This document shows, one piece after another, positions 1-11,981 of a stretch of 64,000 nucleotides of DNA. A model generated the notes under the pieces. The model was not told the DNA's origin. It searched no databases and was given only the letters and a program-made list of their open reading frames with translations. The position numbers were made by a program, and so were the translations under genes. Within the stretch, counting starts at the first letter, position 1. Each line of letters opens with the position of its first letter. Source of the stretch: Rutstroemia sp. NJR-2017a BVV2 (Eukaryota > Ascomycota > Leotiomycetes > Helotiales > Rutstroemiaceae); assembly GCA_002946415.1 (NCBI GenBank), contig NJPS01000048.1, forward strand, positions 1,488,001-1,552,000. The letters are read 5' to 3'.

Positions 1-2331
1 TGGTACTTCCTGAAATGGATTAATGGGAAAGTCCCTGCGATGGCATGTTGTAGACGAGCCAACCAGGACGAGGGTTTGTTTGCGAGAGACAGATTCGATG
101 CTGAATTGAATTATGACTTTTTGATGTCCTCTTAAATTAGTAAGTATTAGGTCTAGTTAGACTGATAGACTGCTATACGAATTGGATCTTTTTAGATACT
201 TCAATATTCATATTTCATTCGATATTCAGTAGGTGGAATCGGCTCGAATCGAAGAGCTACTATGGCGATGACGACGAGGATACTGTAGATTTTCCACCAC
301 CGCGTCAATGATGTAGAAAATCATAAGACTGAGAATTGGTGGTGGCGACCTTCCAAGTCCAGAGTCTCCCCGAAGTTCGCGGCAGATTAACTATTACGAG
401 GTATTGTTTCTGTCACGCCCGCATAGCATAGCATAGCATACAAGTAAGTCCGTCCGCGACTTTCCGCGTCGCGCCGGAGAAAAATGGGTGGCTTTTTGTT
501 TTGCTCGAGTCCCGGGATGGAGACGGATGGGAATTGTTTGGAAAGGTGAGAAATTACAACAGCAGCCACTCAGTCGTCTCACGTTCAAGGATATCAGCGG
601 TTGAGCTGCGGATGATACGAGTCGGGGTCGTAGCCTCGCGTACTTGCTCTTGGCTTGGGTCGTGGTGACTGTGACCTCTAACCTCGATTTGATACATGTA
701 TACGGTGTGAGCGCCGAGCGGCGGCGCTCTGCGAAACGTGCAACACGCAGGATGGAGAAAAGCCCGCCATCTCCAAGTACTGTATCATCTGCCCAGCATA
801 CTGTACCATGTCATGACCGTGATGGAACAAAATACTTCCGGCGTCGGCATCGGCGTCGGCATCAGCAGGGGGCGCATACTGTAACTTGCAGCCATATTCG
901 AGATTGTAAGTAAGGATCCGCATTGGTGACCGCAGCCAGAATTATGGGTCGTCGTCTCATTCATAACTTTGCATGTTTTGTTTATTCCTGCAGCGCAGAC
1001 TGTTATCCGCCGTACAGCAAAAAAAACCCACGGACGTGAAAAGAAAAAGGAAGGAAAAATTTCGTACCCAAAGCATGACCTGTTGCAGAAGCTCAATGCA
1101 GCAAGATAAATGGATAATGCTAACCCGAACGCCAATCCCACCGGTGCGCTAGCTCCTATTTGAGCGCGTCGATGGATTCTCTGGGCGTAGAGTAAGTTAT
1201 GGTATGGTTGTTTTGGTGAAACCGCTGCGGGCAAGGAAGGAATACTGTAGTCTGTCGGGAATGGAAATATGTAGTATAGTATCAGCGATAGAGTTTTTTC
1301 CTTCAGGTAGGGTTTGAGCGTCTAACGATCGATGGAGGGATTGGCCTGTAGGGGGTCCTTTCGGGAAGGTGTCCCGATGTCAAGAGAGTTTTCAAGATTT
1401 GGGAGAGGTTAAGGTTCGCTTCTGGGTGGCATGGTGATGCGATGGCTTCTGGGAAGAGGATATTTTAAGGATCAGCATGTCCTGGATTGGAACCATTGGT
1501 GTTTATCAATACCGCTTGCTGCTGGCTGTTGAGCGCTTTTCTCGTTGCATGCCCCTAAAGATGGAGATGAAGGGGCGCACCGTGCAAGCAAGCAATATTA
1601 GCCTAGGTACGAAAGGACTAAACGTTCCTGTTCCTAGAAAAGTTGTACAAGGATGGCCTTTTGGTGTTAGTGAAGGAAATGAGAATGGAATGGATCGGGA
1701 TTATGAAATGGATCGTTCTCTTGGTTCTAGAAAGTCCAGATTGGAAATCAATCGATGCTGCCCGGCCCTGCCCTGCCCTGCCTGCACAACTCACACGAAA
1801 ATTTCGTACGGGTATACGTAGTCTGCTTGACAGGAGACAAACGAGGCTTGTTGTTCTAATGAATTGCGGCCAGCTGTCAGTCAGTCGTTCAGTCATTCAT
1901 TTAGGTATACTTTGTACATAGATGAGAGGGGAAGGATGAATCATTTCTTCCTGCCACCTACTTATCTACCAGGTAGTGCAGTCAATCAGTCAGTCATATC
2001 TGTTGAACTCAGACCGCAAGTCGGTCAATAGGTACCGTAGCAGGTTACTCCTGTGCGGAGCAGATGGAGCACAGTCTTCGCTCCGTGCAGAGCACTTCGT
2101 ACAGTAGTTGTGGTAACCAAAATTAAAAAGGAATGACTCGACACATGTGAGACGTCCTTCTTCGCCAGTGAGCCAGTGAGCGGGCAGTGTGTTCCATCCG
2201 TCCACCCAATCGATGCAATTGACCCAATCGATGCAGCCTGTAAAGGATGAAGCATGGAGCCATGTTGTCGGAGGGCCTGCATGTGGCCAGTAAGATTAGG
2301 TTGTTTATAGGCTTGAAGGCTTGCATCGGTT

Positions 2332-2379
2332 CGTCCATCCATCATCCATCATCCACCCCATCCCATCCCATCCATCCTT
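2332..2379. repeat. CATC/CATCC microsatellite
   Basis: Interleaved CATC and CCATC units read directly from the sequence. No gene overlaps it. Confidence 0.8.
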
Positions 2380-2510
2380 CGGTAGCATTTCGTAGCCAGT
2401 GAGCCACGCTGGCAGAGAAAAAGATGATGTTTTGCGCTCCGTAGTGCGTGTAGCGAGTGGGTATCTCGGAGGTGGGTTCCAGCAGCGAGAAGCCAGAGGC
2501 AGGACGCCAG

Positions 2511-2561
2511 CAGCATCTAATCTAGCATCTCAACAAGCCAGCATCTAGCATCTAGCATCCA
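2511..2561. repeat. AGCATCT short tandem repeat
   Basis: Repeated (C)AGCATCTA units with small interruptions, read directly. No gene overlaps it. Confidence 0.7.
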
Positions 2562-3969
2562 GAGAAGCCGTTCCTGTGCAAAAGTAAGGGTTCAAAGGTT
2601 CCTGGATGGCCGCGGAGTGGTCGCGATCAGGGCGTTCGAGAATAATGCTAATCTTTTTACGAGTTGGTGTAGCCTAATATCGGTGTCATCCCTCATCCTC
2701 ATCCTCGATTCCCCATCATCATTTGCATTTTGATTGACATAAGATGAACAAACGGCAAAAATAGGCCAGTAGGCCAATCTTGCATAACGTGTGGTAATAG
2801 AATAAATAGAATTGGCGTGATTCAACATGATTGGAGCTGCTAATCGTGTTACGAAGGGTATTTCGTAAGTCGGATGATTCACTGGAAGCCTTTTTGCTTT
2901 GATACACCCTCACCTACCTACTTTGTGCAGTGTACAAAAACAAGAAACCGGAGCAGGACTAATTATAAATTATCGGTATCATGATTATGATCATCATCAT
3001 CATCACCAGCTTGGGTGGCGAATTGAAACTTTGGACCGTTGAGCGACAGTTTATTTCCCGGTTCTCATCGGGACCCGTGCCCGCACAGGAAAAATGATGA
3101 TTCTTTTCCTTCCTACACAGTCATACCCTGGCACTGGCATAGCGGTCGCGGTCGCAGTCGCAGTGGCAGTCGCAGTCTAACAGAGTGGTTTGAAAGTGAG
3201 GAAGGCCTTTGCAGAAATTATGACGTGCCAATGAGCGCTTCTGGCTGGCCATTCGTTGGCTGGCCCCTTCGACATTACTTCGGAGCGGTTCGACGAATCG
3301 ACGGAAGTAGCGGGTTTCCAGTCCTCTGTAAGTGATGGGCTAAAAATGTGTCGGACCTGCGGTCGCGACGAGCATGGAACTTGGAAGCATGGAATCAAAT
3401 AAACACAATTCTACTGGCAGCAACCAATGATGTGGGACGCGCAGTGCAAAGGCTGCGTTTTGATTCGTTGGATTGGTTGTCTGAGATGACAGATGATTTC
3501 TTCTTGGGCTTAAACACAAATACTTTAGTATAACCTTACGGAGTAGTTATTGAACGAATAATAATGAAAATGAATAGAGCTAGATGAGGCAGTGACAGTG
3601 GCAGTGGTACTGGTACTGACTGGTGAGACGAAAGCTCGAACGAGTCGAACTTATATACGAAGAATCTGAGCCTGCCTCGCATACTCTCGTACGGTACAGA
3701 TAGTACAGAGTAGACACTGGTATCCATGGCCATGGTATGGCCGGTTGCTGGTTGCTGGTCGCTGGCTCTGGTCTCCATGGTACCCATCTGCGTGTTGCAC
3801 GTTGCAGCGCTTTACTACGAAGTTCTCTACCACTTACCACTTACCACTTACCACTTGAGCAGCATCCAACGATCCCAATGCAGTCTGGAGAGCTAGAACT
3901 AGCCACGCTACTTACTCGAGGCTAGAGCGGGAAAACCTCTTTTTTTAATGGAAATTCGAAATTTGTAAA

Positions 3970-5533
3970 CTTGGCTAGTCCCAGCTACCCCCAGCTGCCT
4001 CGGAATTCCAGTCCAACGTGCAAGCGTCTCCACTCTCCCACTGCACACAAAAAATTATCCCCATTCACCCCCATTTCACCCAGTCACATCAATCTCCTCC
4101 TCCTCCTTCCTCCACTCTCGCTCCCTCAACCCTCAACCCTCAACCTCTCGTTTTTTCTCCATACCACATACCACATACCCAAAGGTCCTGTACCTGGCAA
4201 ACTGGCAACCTGGCAACCTGGCGACCTGCTAACCTGGTAACCTTACACTTTCCCACACCCTACCTACCTCACTTCACCTCCCCTACCCTACTTTCCCTTA
4301 CCCTAACTTAATACCGATAACCCTTCTCGACTCTACCCGTTCCTTTCCTTCTTTTTCTTCTCTATCCAAACATCTTCTCCTTCCTTTCACCAGGTGAAGT
4401 TTTTGAGATCGTCAAAAATCTCCTCGACTATTACCTCTGTCCTCCTCGAATTACTTCTTCTTTCCTCTTCGACGATCGAATTTGTTCCTTCGAACTACCA
4501 CCTCGTTCCTCGTTCCTCGTTACCCGCTCTCCCATCCCATCTATCCGACATACACGACCTCGATCCACGACTCTCCCCATTTCAACATTGAAATTAAGTC
4601 GACAGGTCCTACCATTGCCTATTGCCAGAACTAAAGGAGTTCGGTATCAAAGGCAAACGGCAAAGGATCATTCTCTTTTACGGACTTCATTGTCACGAAA
4701 AGGTTCGTTGTGGCTTTTCTTTGCCTTCGCATTTCCACCTCGTTTCCCAGCTTGTTTTGATTCCGGACCACCGCCATACCACCAGCATTCCGACATCCCC
4801 GACAATACGACCTCACCACACTTTCTTTCAATTACGAAGCTTATATCAATCATGAACTCGAGTGATCCATGAGCGGCGTTTCTTATTGCCACCACCCAAC
4901 AGTCAAATTTTCAATCGCTCGTCAACTCGCGCGCGCTTTCGGTGTTTCTCTATACCCTTCGGCATTTCGAGAAAGTCGCATCTTTGTCACATCATCATAC
5001 TATCTTCGGCGTATCAGAATCGGCACAGACTACCACTTACCAGACTGCTATATTTATATTCTGTTCTTACACTGACTCTTAAAAAGAATTAAACTAGAAT
5101 TTCCGAAGACCCGGTATCCCTTCACGCCGCATGATTGCTCTGTCCTAGAGTTTGTGGCTTCGTTTCCCTACCCTTACTCTTCCTTCTCGAACATCCTCGC
5201 GCCAAAGGATTTACACTTCTTTTCGGTCACATCACTTGCAGTTATCCTTGCGGTTCTCCCAAAAGTTTTTTACAGCAATTGTTAAGGACTTTTGATTTAT
5301 GGCGGATACACGACAATAGATTTCCTACAGACCTCGCCCCCCCAAAACCACGACTGTCACCGTGACACCCGCGAAAGGACATACATCTACTCCAACGCTC
5401 TCGAAATCTTAGCAGTCAGCTTTTTGCTTCATCAATCGGCTTGCCACTATCACGTTCCAGAGCAAGAAGCAATTTCTTGCTACCGACTAGATTCAGTAGG
5501 ATCTACGTCGGCCTCTCGAAACTTTCGCCCATC
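3970..5533 (+). promoter_or_regulatory. Pyrimidine-rich leader/promoter of the cyclin gene
   Basis: The + strand is strongly C/T-rich for about 1.5 kb immediately before the cyclin ATG, the usual look of promoter plus long 5' UTR in filamentous ascomycetes. ATG-initiated upstream frames occur, for example a 7-codon one at 4852 and a 68-codon one at 4869-5075. Such frames could repress translation unless spliced out. The transcription start cannot be fixed from sequence, so the extent is inferred. Confidence 0.5.
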
Positions 5534-6526
5534 ATGCTTCCCGGAGGTGTTTGTGCTCACCTGGATTATGAGATTGAGGATATGACTGAGTATGTGGCTG
5601 AAATGGCACAGAGACTCGTCTTTCCCGGCTCTCCAGTTACGGCACCCTTTCGCAAATTTGTCTCCGGACTACTGTCATCGACCCGACTTCCTCACACCAC
5701 GATTCTCCTCGGCATGAACTATCTCGCGCGACGCATCAACATGCTCAAGAGTGCGTCTGCAGGTACGATCAAGATGAGTGACGGTCAAGTATGGCGCCTC
5801 TTGACTATCGGATTGCTCCTCGGGAGCAAATTCCTCGATGACAACACGTTCCAAAACAAGTCCTGGTCAGAAGTTAGTGGAATTCCGGTTTCTGAACTCA
5901 ACGTGTTAGAACACGAATGGTTGGAGGACTTGAACTGGAACTTGTACGTCAACCTCGACGAGAGTGCCGACTACCAAGCATGGTTGACCAACTGGAAAGA
6001 CTGGTCGGCAGCTAAGAAGAAGGAACGCACCATTGCCCGCGATCGTCTATCTGCTGTGCCTCTTGCTCCAATTGACACAAATGTTCCTCGTGTTCGTCCA
6101 TACGCACAACCATACAGCGCTTTCACCAAGAGTGCCTCGCGAGAGCGACAACAGTATGTTCCATACGACCACTCTGCTTGGGTCAATGCGTATCCAACTC
6201 CTCATCTTACGCCCCCTTCTGCTCCAGACTCCGGTGTAACGACCCCAGAGTATATGAGTGCTACAGGTGGAGGACCCCAATACGATTGGTCTCTGTTCAA
6301 TCAATACGCCGCCAGGCATTATCAGCAATCTCATGGAGGTTACATGCACCCGCGTATTGCTTCATATCAAACTCCATTCTCTCACCACTACGGTAACCCA
6401 TACAACAGCATCTGGGGAGATCCAACTGTAGCAGATTGCAACTGTAGCGCATGTGGACCTCAGCCCAAACAATCCTACTTCATGGGCCACCATCCATATG
6501 GAGGATCTCAAGCTGTTGTAGGTTAA
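5534..6526 (+). CDS. Pho85-type (PCL/Clg1-like) cyclin
   Basis: Single-exon frame of 330 codons. The open frame extends upstream to 5441, but that is a TTG; the first ATG is 5534, and the family-like sequence begins there (CAHLDYEIEDMTEYVAEMAQ near residues 7-26). A cyclin N-terminal box follows at about residues 45-160, including hallmark stretches such as WRLLTIGLLLGSKFLDDN and LNVLEHEWLEDLNWNLYV. The C-terminal half is Pro/Ser/Tyr/His-rich and probably disordered, ending near a CNCSAC cysteine cluster. Cyclins of this class bind a Pho85-like CDK and direct it to substrates in nutrient and polarity control. That partner is inferred from the family. The long CT-rich leader with upstream ORFs suggests translational control. 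PCL versus Clg1 subtype is not certain. Confidence 0.85.
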   Translation: MLPGGVCAHLDYEIEDMTEYVAEMAQRLVFPGSPVTAPFRKFVSGLLSSTRLPHTTILLGMNYLARRINMLKSASAGTIKMSDGQVWRLLTIGLLLGSKFLDDNTFQNKSWSEVSGIPVSELNVLEHEWLEDLNWNLYVNLDESADYQAWLTNWKDWSAAKKKERTIARDRLSAVPLAPIDTNVPRVRPYAQPYSAFTKSASRERQQYVPYDHSAWVNAYPTPHLTPPSAPDSGVTTPEYMSATGGGPQYDWSLFNQYAARHYQQSHGGYMHPRIASYQTPFSHHYGNPYNSIWGDPTVADCNCSACGPQPKQSYFMGHHPYGGSQAVVG

Positions 6527-9500
6527 TTGTTTGCGTGGAAAGAGGTACCTTGTTTTCCGCCAGCTGCATACTCTCTTGTTCGAGATCGTCAAATCTACGT
6601 CTAATTCCTATACATGCGGATATACCTCGTGCCTAGTGCACCATCACAAAAGTTTTTTGTTTCTGGTTTTTTCTTCTTCTAGCGTTGGAACGATGCGCAC
6701 ATTACGTTCAGAAGAGGTGTCGTTACGGTCCGCCGGGTCCTCGTTCAAAGTTCAAGGATTACTCGATAATAAACACGGATCATCATGTCCAACAATTCAC
6801 GATCTCGAGTCGCGTTGCACCTTCCGGTAGCTGCCTCGATCTTACGACTTTGATTTTCACATTTTATGGCGTTACTTCAGCGAATTTTAGATATTTCCTT
6901 TGTTCCTCAAAATAGGGCGGCATGGCACTGGGATGGTTCTGGTCTGGTGTTTGGGTTGTGCAAGAAATTCTTGTTTTTCGCTTTCTCTTTTCTTGCTTTT
7001 CTGCACATTTATTTCGTTTCTTTGCACATTTTGCTTCCTAGACTTGGCTCACCATAAACGGTTGACAAAAAATCACCACATGGCAGCCATTACCTGGCTA
7101 GCCACCTGAAAAATTGTAATTAGGGCGCCCTTTTTTCTTCTTGTTCGTTCTCGGCTCGATTACGCCTCGATTTCGCATACTGTTTGGGGGGAAGATTTCG
7201 AGCACTTTCTTGTACTATGGGGTTTTTTTCTTGGATCTTTTCCGTCGGCTTCTCATAATGAGGGAGGGGTGGGCATGCACAAAATGGATGGGATATCTGG
7301 TATGGAAATTGCGTTGCGTGGCTTTGGGTTTGAATTCGATTTTTCACAGATGAGGTATGATTTCGTCCCTCAGCTCCGAGGTGCTTCTTAAAGACATGGG
7401 GGGAATATTTGGGGGACAATACGAGCATGGTATTTGCGAGTTCTTTTGAGGTGTTTTATTTTTCGCATGAAAGACTGGGAATATGGAGGGGAAAATTACA
7501 ACATTTCTCGCGGGTTTCTATTTTCTGCTATGGCTGGAGCTATTCAAAGACGAGATAGGGCTGGGAAATAAGCTCTTTTTGGCTTGGTTGACTTGTTCTT
7601 TTTTTCAAGGCACATTTTGCACTTTGCAACACATGTTGCATTTCAAACTTCGGAGGGAAAAAAATCTTTCATGAGATACTTAAGGTCTAGGGTTGCAGCC
7701 TGGGCTCTGGATAAACAAAGATTCTCTTTACGATACGAAGTTATGATGGGTTTTGATATCCTTGAGGGTTACTATTACCTCTTTTTTTTTCGGGGGCTAT
7801 TCAATTGAAGGTCATGGTCGTCTGTCTGTGATGTAGGTTTGGAGGGGCCCTGGTTATTGGAGGGCTTTGAATTGGGGGAAGGAATAGGAGGAATATTTCC
7901 AGATAGAAAGGGGGAAATCCCTGAGTGTGTGACAAGTGGTGGAAAATAGGACGACCTTTAGATTAATGGAAACTTCATTGTCTTCGTCTCAATTTGCCTT
8001 TCGAAAATTGGTTTTATTTATTTTTAATATGATTGTGACTTTGTGTGCCCTTGCCCGACTAAGTGCCTGGTCTAGCCTTCCCACATTCTTTTCCTTAACA
8101 CCACCCACTCGTTGCGTGGTGCTCGGCTCTGGATGCACTTAGTTGTGTAGGGGCAAGGCAAGGATAGGGTCTATCTACATTTTTGTTCTGTGAATATATG
8201 TTTCGTTGTTTGCAAGTGCTTAACTATCTTCCTTCCTTCCCACTAAAAGTTGTCTGTCTATCTGCATGAAAAGCAGAGCATCAAGTATGGATTTCCGGCC
8301 AAACAGGAAAGTAGTGATGGGATGGGATGGGATGGGATGGGGACTTCCTGATGACTTTTTCTTTTGGTTCTCTGCTTAAGTGCTTGGTGAGAGAGGGAAG
8401 GGAAGGGGAGGGAAGGGAAGGGAAGGGGAGGGGAGGATATATCTGTAGGTACATTATCCCGACCTGAGAAGTCATCGTACATCGGCATTGCCCTCGATAT
8501 ATGCAATGCAGATTCGCTCCGAACTCGAACTCGAGCGCATGAAGTGAAGTAAAGGTGAGGTGAGGTGAGGTGAGGTGAAGCGTCGTTCTTTTGTTTGTCG
8601 TTGGCTGATCGGGAATCTGAATCCAAATCGGAATCTTGCCCCCCCCCAATACACACTCGTCGCGTGTAGCCTCTCCAGTATCTTTATTGATTAGGATTCG
8701 GAAATCAGGTGAATTGAAAGGAGTCTAGTGGCTAGCTGGTGTAGGATGGATTGGATTGATACAAATGGTGAGTGAGTGAATATACTGGGGGTCATGCGAC
8801 TCATTGCATCTAAGTTGGGTGTATGGGTGAGTGAAAAGTCTGTATAGGAGGGAGATCAAGGAGTGAATTAAGTGCTGGGGATGTGAATTTGTCTTCTGCT
8901 GTTGGTTAGTGGAAGATAGGGTGATTCCTTTACGAGGTCTTATGCTATTTGTTTTTGTTGTCATTTTCAAGTTCTTGTCGTTTAAATAGATGGTCGTTGT
9001 CGTCTAGATAAACGATCGTTGTCAGAATACTGAGATGCGTTTAATGCTTCGTCTAGGTTGTAAATATATCGACCAGATGAAGGAGACAGTAGACTATGCT
9101 TAGCAGAGATTTTCTCTCTTGCTAAATAACGGCGGGTGGTGGATGGAACTACCACATATATCTCCTTGAGCTCCTTATACAACGATCATGGGATTACATG
9201 ACTGTATCCTCTTCATCCAGTTTGCGAATTGAGGCATGTATCAAGAAAAAAAGTCTCAAGCGCACTTTCATAATCAGCTGGATGGAAACCAGCCGAAGAG
9301 AGTGGGATACTCTTCCATAAGAAATATCAATGTAACCAGTAGAGCTTGGTTTGTATCATCACAGGCATTCGAGGAACCAGGCTCAGATTCAGCTTCTCTC
9401 TCGATGAACGATCAGGAATCTCCGAGTGGGTTACATCTCCCATAGGGCTATCAAGACCTCCCATAGCCGTATTGCACACAAATATTGCCATTCGGATGTT

Positions 9501-10573
9501 CCAAATCGTATCAATCAATGGTCGAGTGAACAGGGAAACTTGACTTAGAACGTAATGTATTGCTACCAAAGGAAGATGGACGCCGCGGTTATGCTTAGAT
9601 ATCCCAGTAGAGGAACTGCATGCTCGCATGGCTATAAAAATACTACAACCCTGAAGAACTCTCTCAAGATGCAATCCTCGAAGATTATGCTTCGATTCAC
9701 CTTGACGGTTGCATTCCAACACCAGCACTCGAGAGTATGTAAGAATTGTCTTGTATGGTATCTTATGGCTAATTTAGCACTTTTCAGACAGTGATGATAG
9801 TGCTGCAACGGAAAATGAGGCCATGGGGGTGAACGAGGTTGTCTCTTCCTGGAGACATGTTCGAGTACATCAGAGGAGTGAAGCGGAATCCTCAAACTCG
9901 ACACTCGCAGAAATTTGAGGGGCGCAGCATAGTGGTTTGAGGGGTAGGTGGACTTCTCTTTAGATGTCCAGCCCGGGCTGGAAGAGACATGCCATTGCAG
10001 CATAGAAGATGGTAGCACAGGTAACAGAACGAATGAGCAATTGTTGATGCCACGAATATCCGAAATCTCCTTGAAAATTGTCTTTTCCCACGTATTCCTC
10101 CTCTACGAAACTCCGCTTAGCCATCTCGGATGATGGGAATGGCAGGCACAATTCTCATCAATGCTCTACTTCCTCATCATTCACACATGTGAGTCTCCAA
10201 TTTTCTGAGCGTGGGGTTGCCGTCGGTCTTGGCATCAACGCACAACATGCACATCGAGAAACCGGTCCAGTAGTCACCGAAGCACTATCGAGTCATGCAG
10301 GACATAACTACAAATTTTTTCATGCGATTTCGTAACCATTAAATTGTTATTCGTCGAACGGTAAATAAGTGTTTGCCATTGCCATTGAAAGGGCGTACAG
10401 TGGGCCCGCTTGAACCTTCTAATATAGGCTAGATTAACGATAACAAGGATATGTCCACCGTCCACCTCAACTTGGGCTTGGTGTTTTTCGAATTAGGTGG
10501 TTAAATGATAGGAGTATCAAGAAGTCCAGAAGACCGAAAGGTTGGTTGATATAAAGACGATATCTTTAAATCA
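6527..10573. other. Gene-free region with G-rich microsatellites
   Basis: About 4 kb between the cyclin stop and the PaiB-like promoter. It contains GGGAT and GGGAA/GGGGA runs around 8318-8440 and GGTGA repeats around 8553-8578. Open frames on both strands are short or TTG/GTG-initiated, and I do not recognise any. The first part is probably cyclin 3' UTR. Confidence 0.45.
8318..8440. repeat. GATGG and GGGAA microsatellites
   Basis: Four GGGAT units near 8318-8341, then a GGGAAGGGGA-type purine run near 8393-8437. Read directly from the sequence. Confidence 0.75.
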
Positions 10574-10587
10574 GATATACGTATATC
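10574..10587. promoter_or_regulatory. Perfect 14-bp palindrome before the PaiB-like gene
   Basis: GATATACGTATATC is its own reverse complement and lies 24 bp upstream of the ATG at 10612. A further GATATC sits nearby at about 10558. It could be a dimer-binding site or simply part of an AT-rich start region; no function is shown. Confidence 0.35.
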
Positions 10588-10611
10588 GGGACTCTACACT
10601 AATCACCAAAA

Positions 10612-11370
10612 ATGTACATCCGGGCCGTTCACGCTGAAGCAGACCTCCGTGTCCTTCGGAAGCTGATCCGCGACAATCCTCTTGGGATGTTGACCACTGC
10701 TATCCGATCACCTACCTATCCATTTCTCCAGACAAGCCACATCCCTTTCGTGCTAGACGTCAAAGATGATTCTAGCGAGACTGAAAAGGGTCGACTAAGA
10801 GGCCATCTCGCCAGGCAAAATCCACACAGCAAGGCAATGATAGAGGCACTAACAGCAAACCCTGGGCTGAAGAACGTCCTGGAGGAGGATGTTCTGGTTA
10901 TATTCAACGGGCCTGCTCATCACTATGTAACACCGAAATTCTACACCGAGACGAAGCCTGCTACGGGGAAAGTGGTGCCCACGTGGAACTATGCAGCAGC
11001 GCAAGTGTATGGGAAGGCTAGAATACATTTCGACTCTAGCTCGGAAGAAGCCTCGTCTTTCCTACAAAAGCAGATAGAAGATCTGAGCCACCATCACGAG
11101 ACAACGACGATGGGACATACGGGAGAGGCCGGCCGGCCATCGGAGTGGAAGGTATCAGACGCCCCGGAACGTTTTGTCCAGTTACTGAAGAAGAGCATTA
11201 TTGGTATCGAGATCGAAGTTGAGCGTCTGGAGGGTAAATTCAAGATGAGCCAGGAGATGGGTAAGGCGGATAGGGAGGGTGTCGTCCAGGGTTTCGCGAA
11301 TATAGATTCAGACGCGGCACAATGGGTTTCCGAGACTGTCAAGGAGCGGAGTGATTTGAAAGATTCTTAG
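10612..11370 (+). CDS. PaiB-like FMN-binding split-barrel protein
   Basis: Intronless, 252 residues, start ATG in an AAAATG context. It resembles the PaiB family ("FMN-binding negative transcriptional regulator") over its whole length: the N-terminal LRKLIRDNPLGMLTT, the RGHLARQNPH stretch, IFNGPAHHYVTPKFY around residues 99-113, and VPTWNYAAAQVYG around 122-134. In Bacillus subtilis PaiB is encoded with the polyamine acetyltransferase PaiA. The biochemical role of fungal homologues is unclear; FMN or haem binding is a family inference. The family is best known from bacteria, so past transfer is possible. A PaiA-like gene faces it tail to tail 68 bp downstream. A palindrome lies just before the start. 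Confidence 0.9.
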   Translation: MYIRAVHAEADLRVLRKLIRDNPLGMLTTAIRSPTYPFLQTSHIPFVLDVKDDSSETEKGRLRGHLARQNPHSKAMIEALTANPGLKNVLEEDVLVIFNGPAHHYVTPKFYTETKPATGKVVPTWNYAAAQVYGKARIHFDSSSEEASSFLQKQIEDLSHHHETTTMGHTGEAGRPSEWKVSDAPERFVQLLKKSIIGIEIEVERLEGKFKMSQEMGKADREGVVQGFANIDSDAAQWVSETVKERSDLKDS

Positions 11371-11438
11371 AATGTGTTAACTAGCCCATAAATTGGATGA
11401 CTGTCCCTCTACCATAACTCCTATCTTTTGCTCATTAT

Positions 11439-11981
11439 TTACAAAGCTTTCATCATGATATGGTCTGTTTGAACAACCGTCCCAATCACAAAATCATGCT
11501 CGCCGACCTCCTTGAACCCCCATTTCTGATACGCCCTGATGGCCCTATGATTTTCCTGCCACACACCAAGCCAAATGTTCTTAAACCCTTGTTCACGTGC
11601 CATTTCCTGGATAGTGTTCGCCAGCAATTGGCCAACCCCTTTCCCATGAGCTGAAGGGTGGACGTAGATGCGCTGGAGCTCGACCTTGTTGGGGACATCA
11701 TCAAGACAGGGTTCACTGCTGCCGCGTGTGAGATAGGCAAAGCCTAGTATCTCGCCCTCCGGACCTGTGCAAACTATAACGTCCTTGTTTTCGTCCTTGA
11801 TGTCCTTGGTGATTAATTCGGCCGTATATGACTCATCGAGGAACATCTGAAGCTCATGTGGCTGCACCGAGTGGCCAAAGCTGATAGTGAAGACACGAGC
11901 TCCAAGTTCCGCGATATTAGCGGCATCAGCCAGCTCAGCTTTGCGGATCACCGAGACTTGGTCTGACAGTGCTTTAGACAT
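11439..11981 (-). CDS. PaiA-like GNAT N-acetyltransferase
   Basis: Intronless, 180 residues, ATG start. GNAT fold is clear: motif A contains LQRIYVHPSAHGKGVGQLL (about residues 102-120), with the acetyl-CoA pyrophosphate loop HGKGVG at 112-117. Motif B contains FKNIWLGVWQENHRAIRAYQ (133-152). The run NIWLGVW...A...Y...GF and the ending QTDHIMMKAL closely resemble bacterial PaiA, a spermidine/spermine N-acetyltransferase. Polyamine acetylation in the cytosol is therefore the best guess, not proven. It converges with the PaiB-like gene, so the bacterial pairing is kept but not co-orientation. Confidence 0.9.
   Translation of the reverse strand: MSKALSDQVSVIRKAELADAANIAELGARVFTISFGHSVQPHELQMFLDESYTAELITKDIKDENKDVIVCTGPEGEILGFAYLTRGSSEPCLDDVPNKVELQRIYVHPSAHGKGVGQLLANTIQEMAREQGFKNIWLGVWQENHRAIRAYQKWGFKEVGEHDFVIGTVVQTDHIMMKAL

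Larger units (their letters stand above)
1..3969. other. Gene-free region with simple repeats
   Basis: I find no recognisable protein, RNA gene or element here. All open frames are short, many lack an ATG, and none has family-like sequence. Simple repeats are present: CATCC/CATC runs at about 2332-2379, an AGCATCT-type run at about 2511-2561, and GGTCGCAGTCGC-like runs near 3145-3178. It may include distal promoter of the cyclin gene downstream. Confidence 0.5.

Noticed and set aside
5441..5533. Longer cyclin start (extra 31 residues)
   Set aside because: The upstream start is TTG, and family-like sequence begins only after the ATG at 5534.
9327..9728. Minus-strand frame of 133 codons that faintly resembles a transcription-factor C-terminus
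   Set aside because: No DNA-binding part, no consistent splicing, and overlapping frames on the other strand are equally open. Similarity is only an impression.
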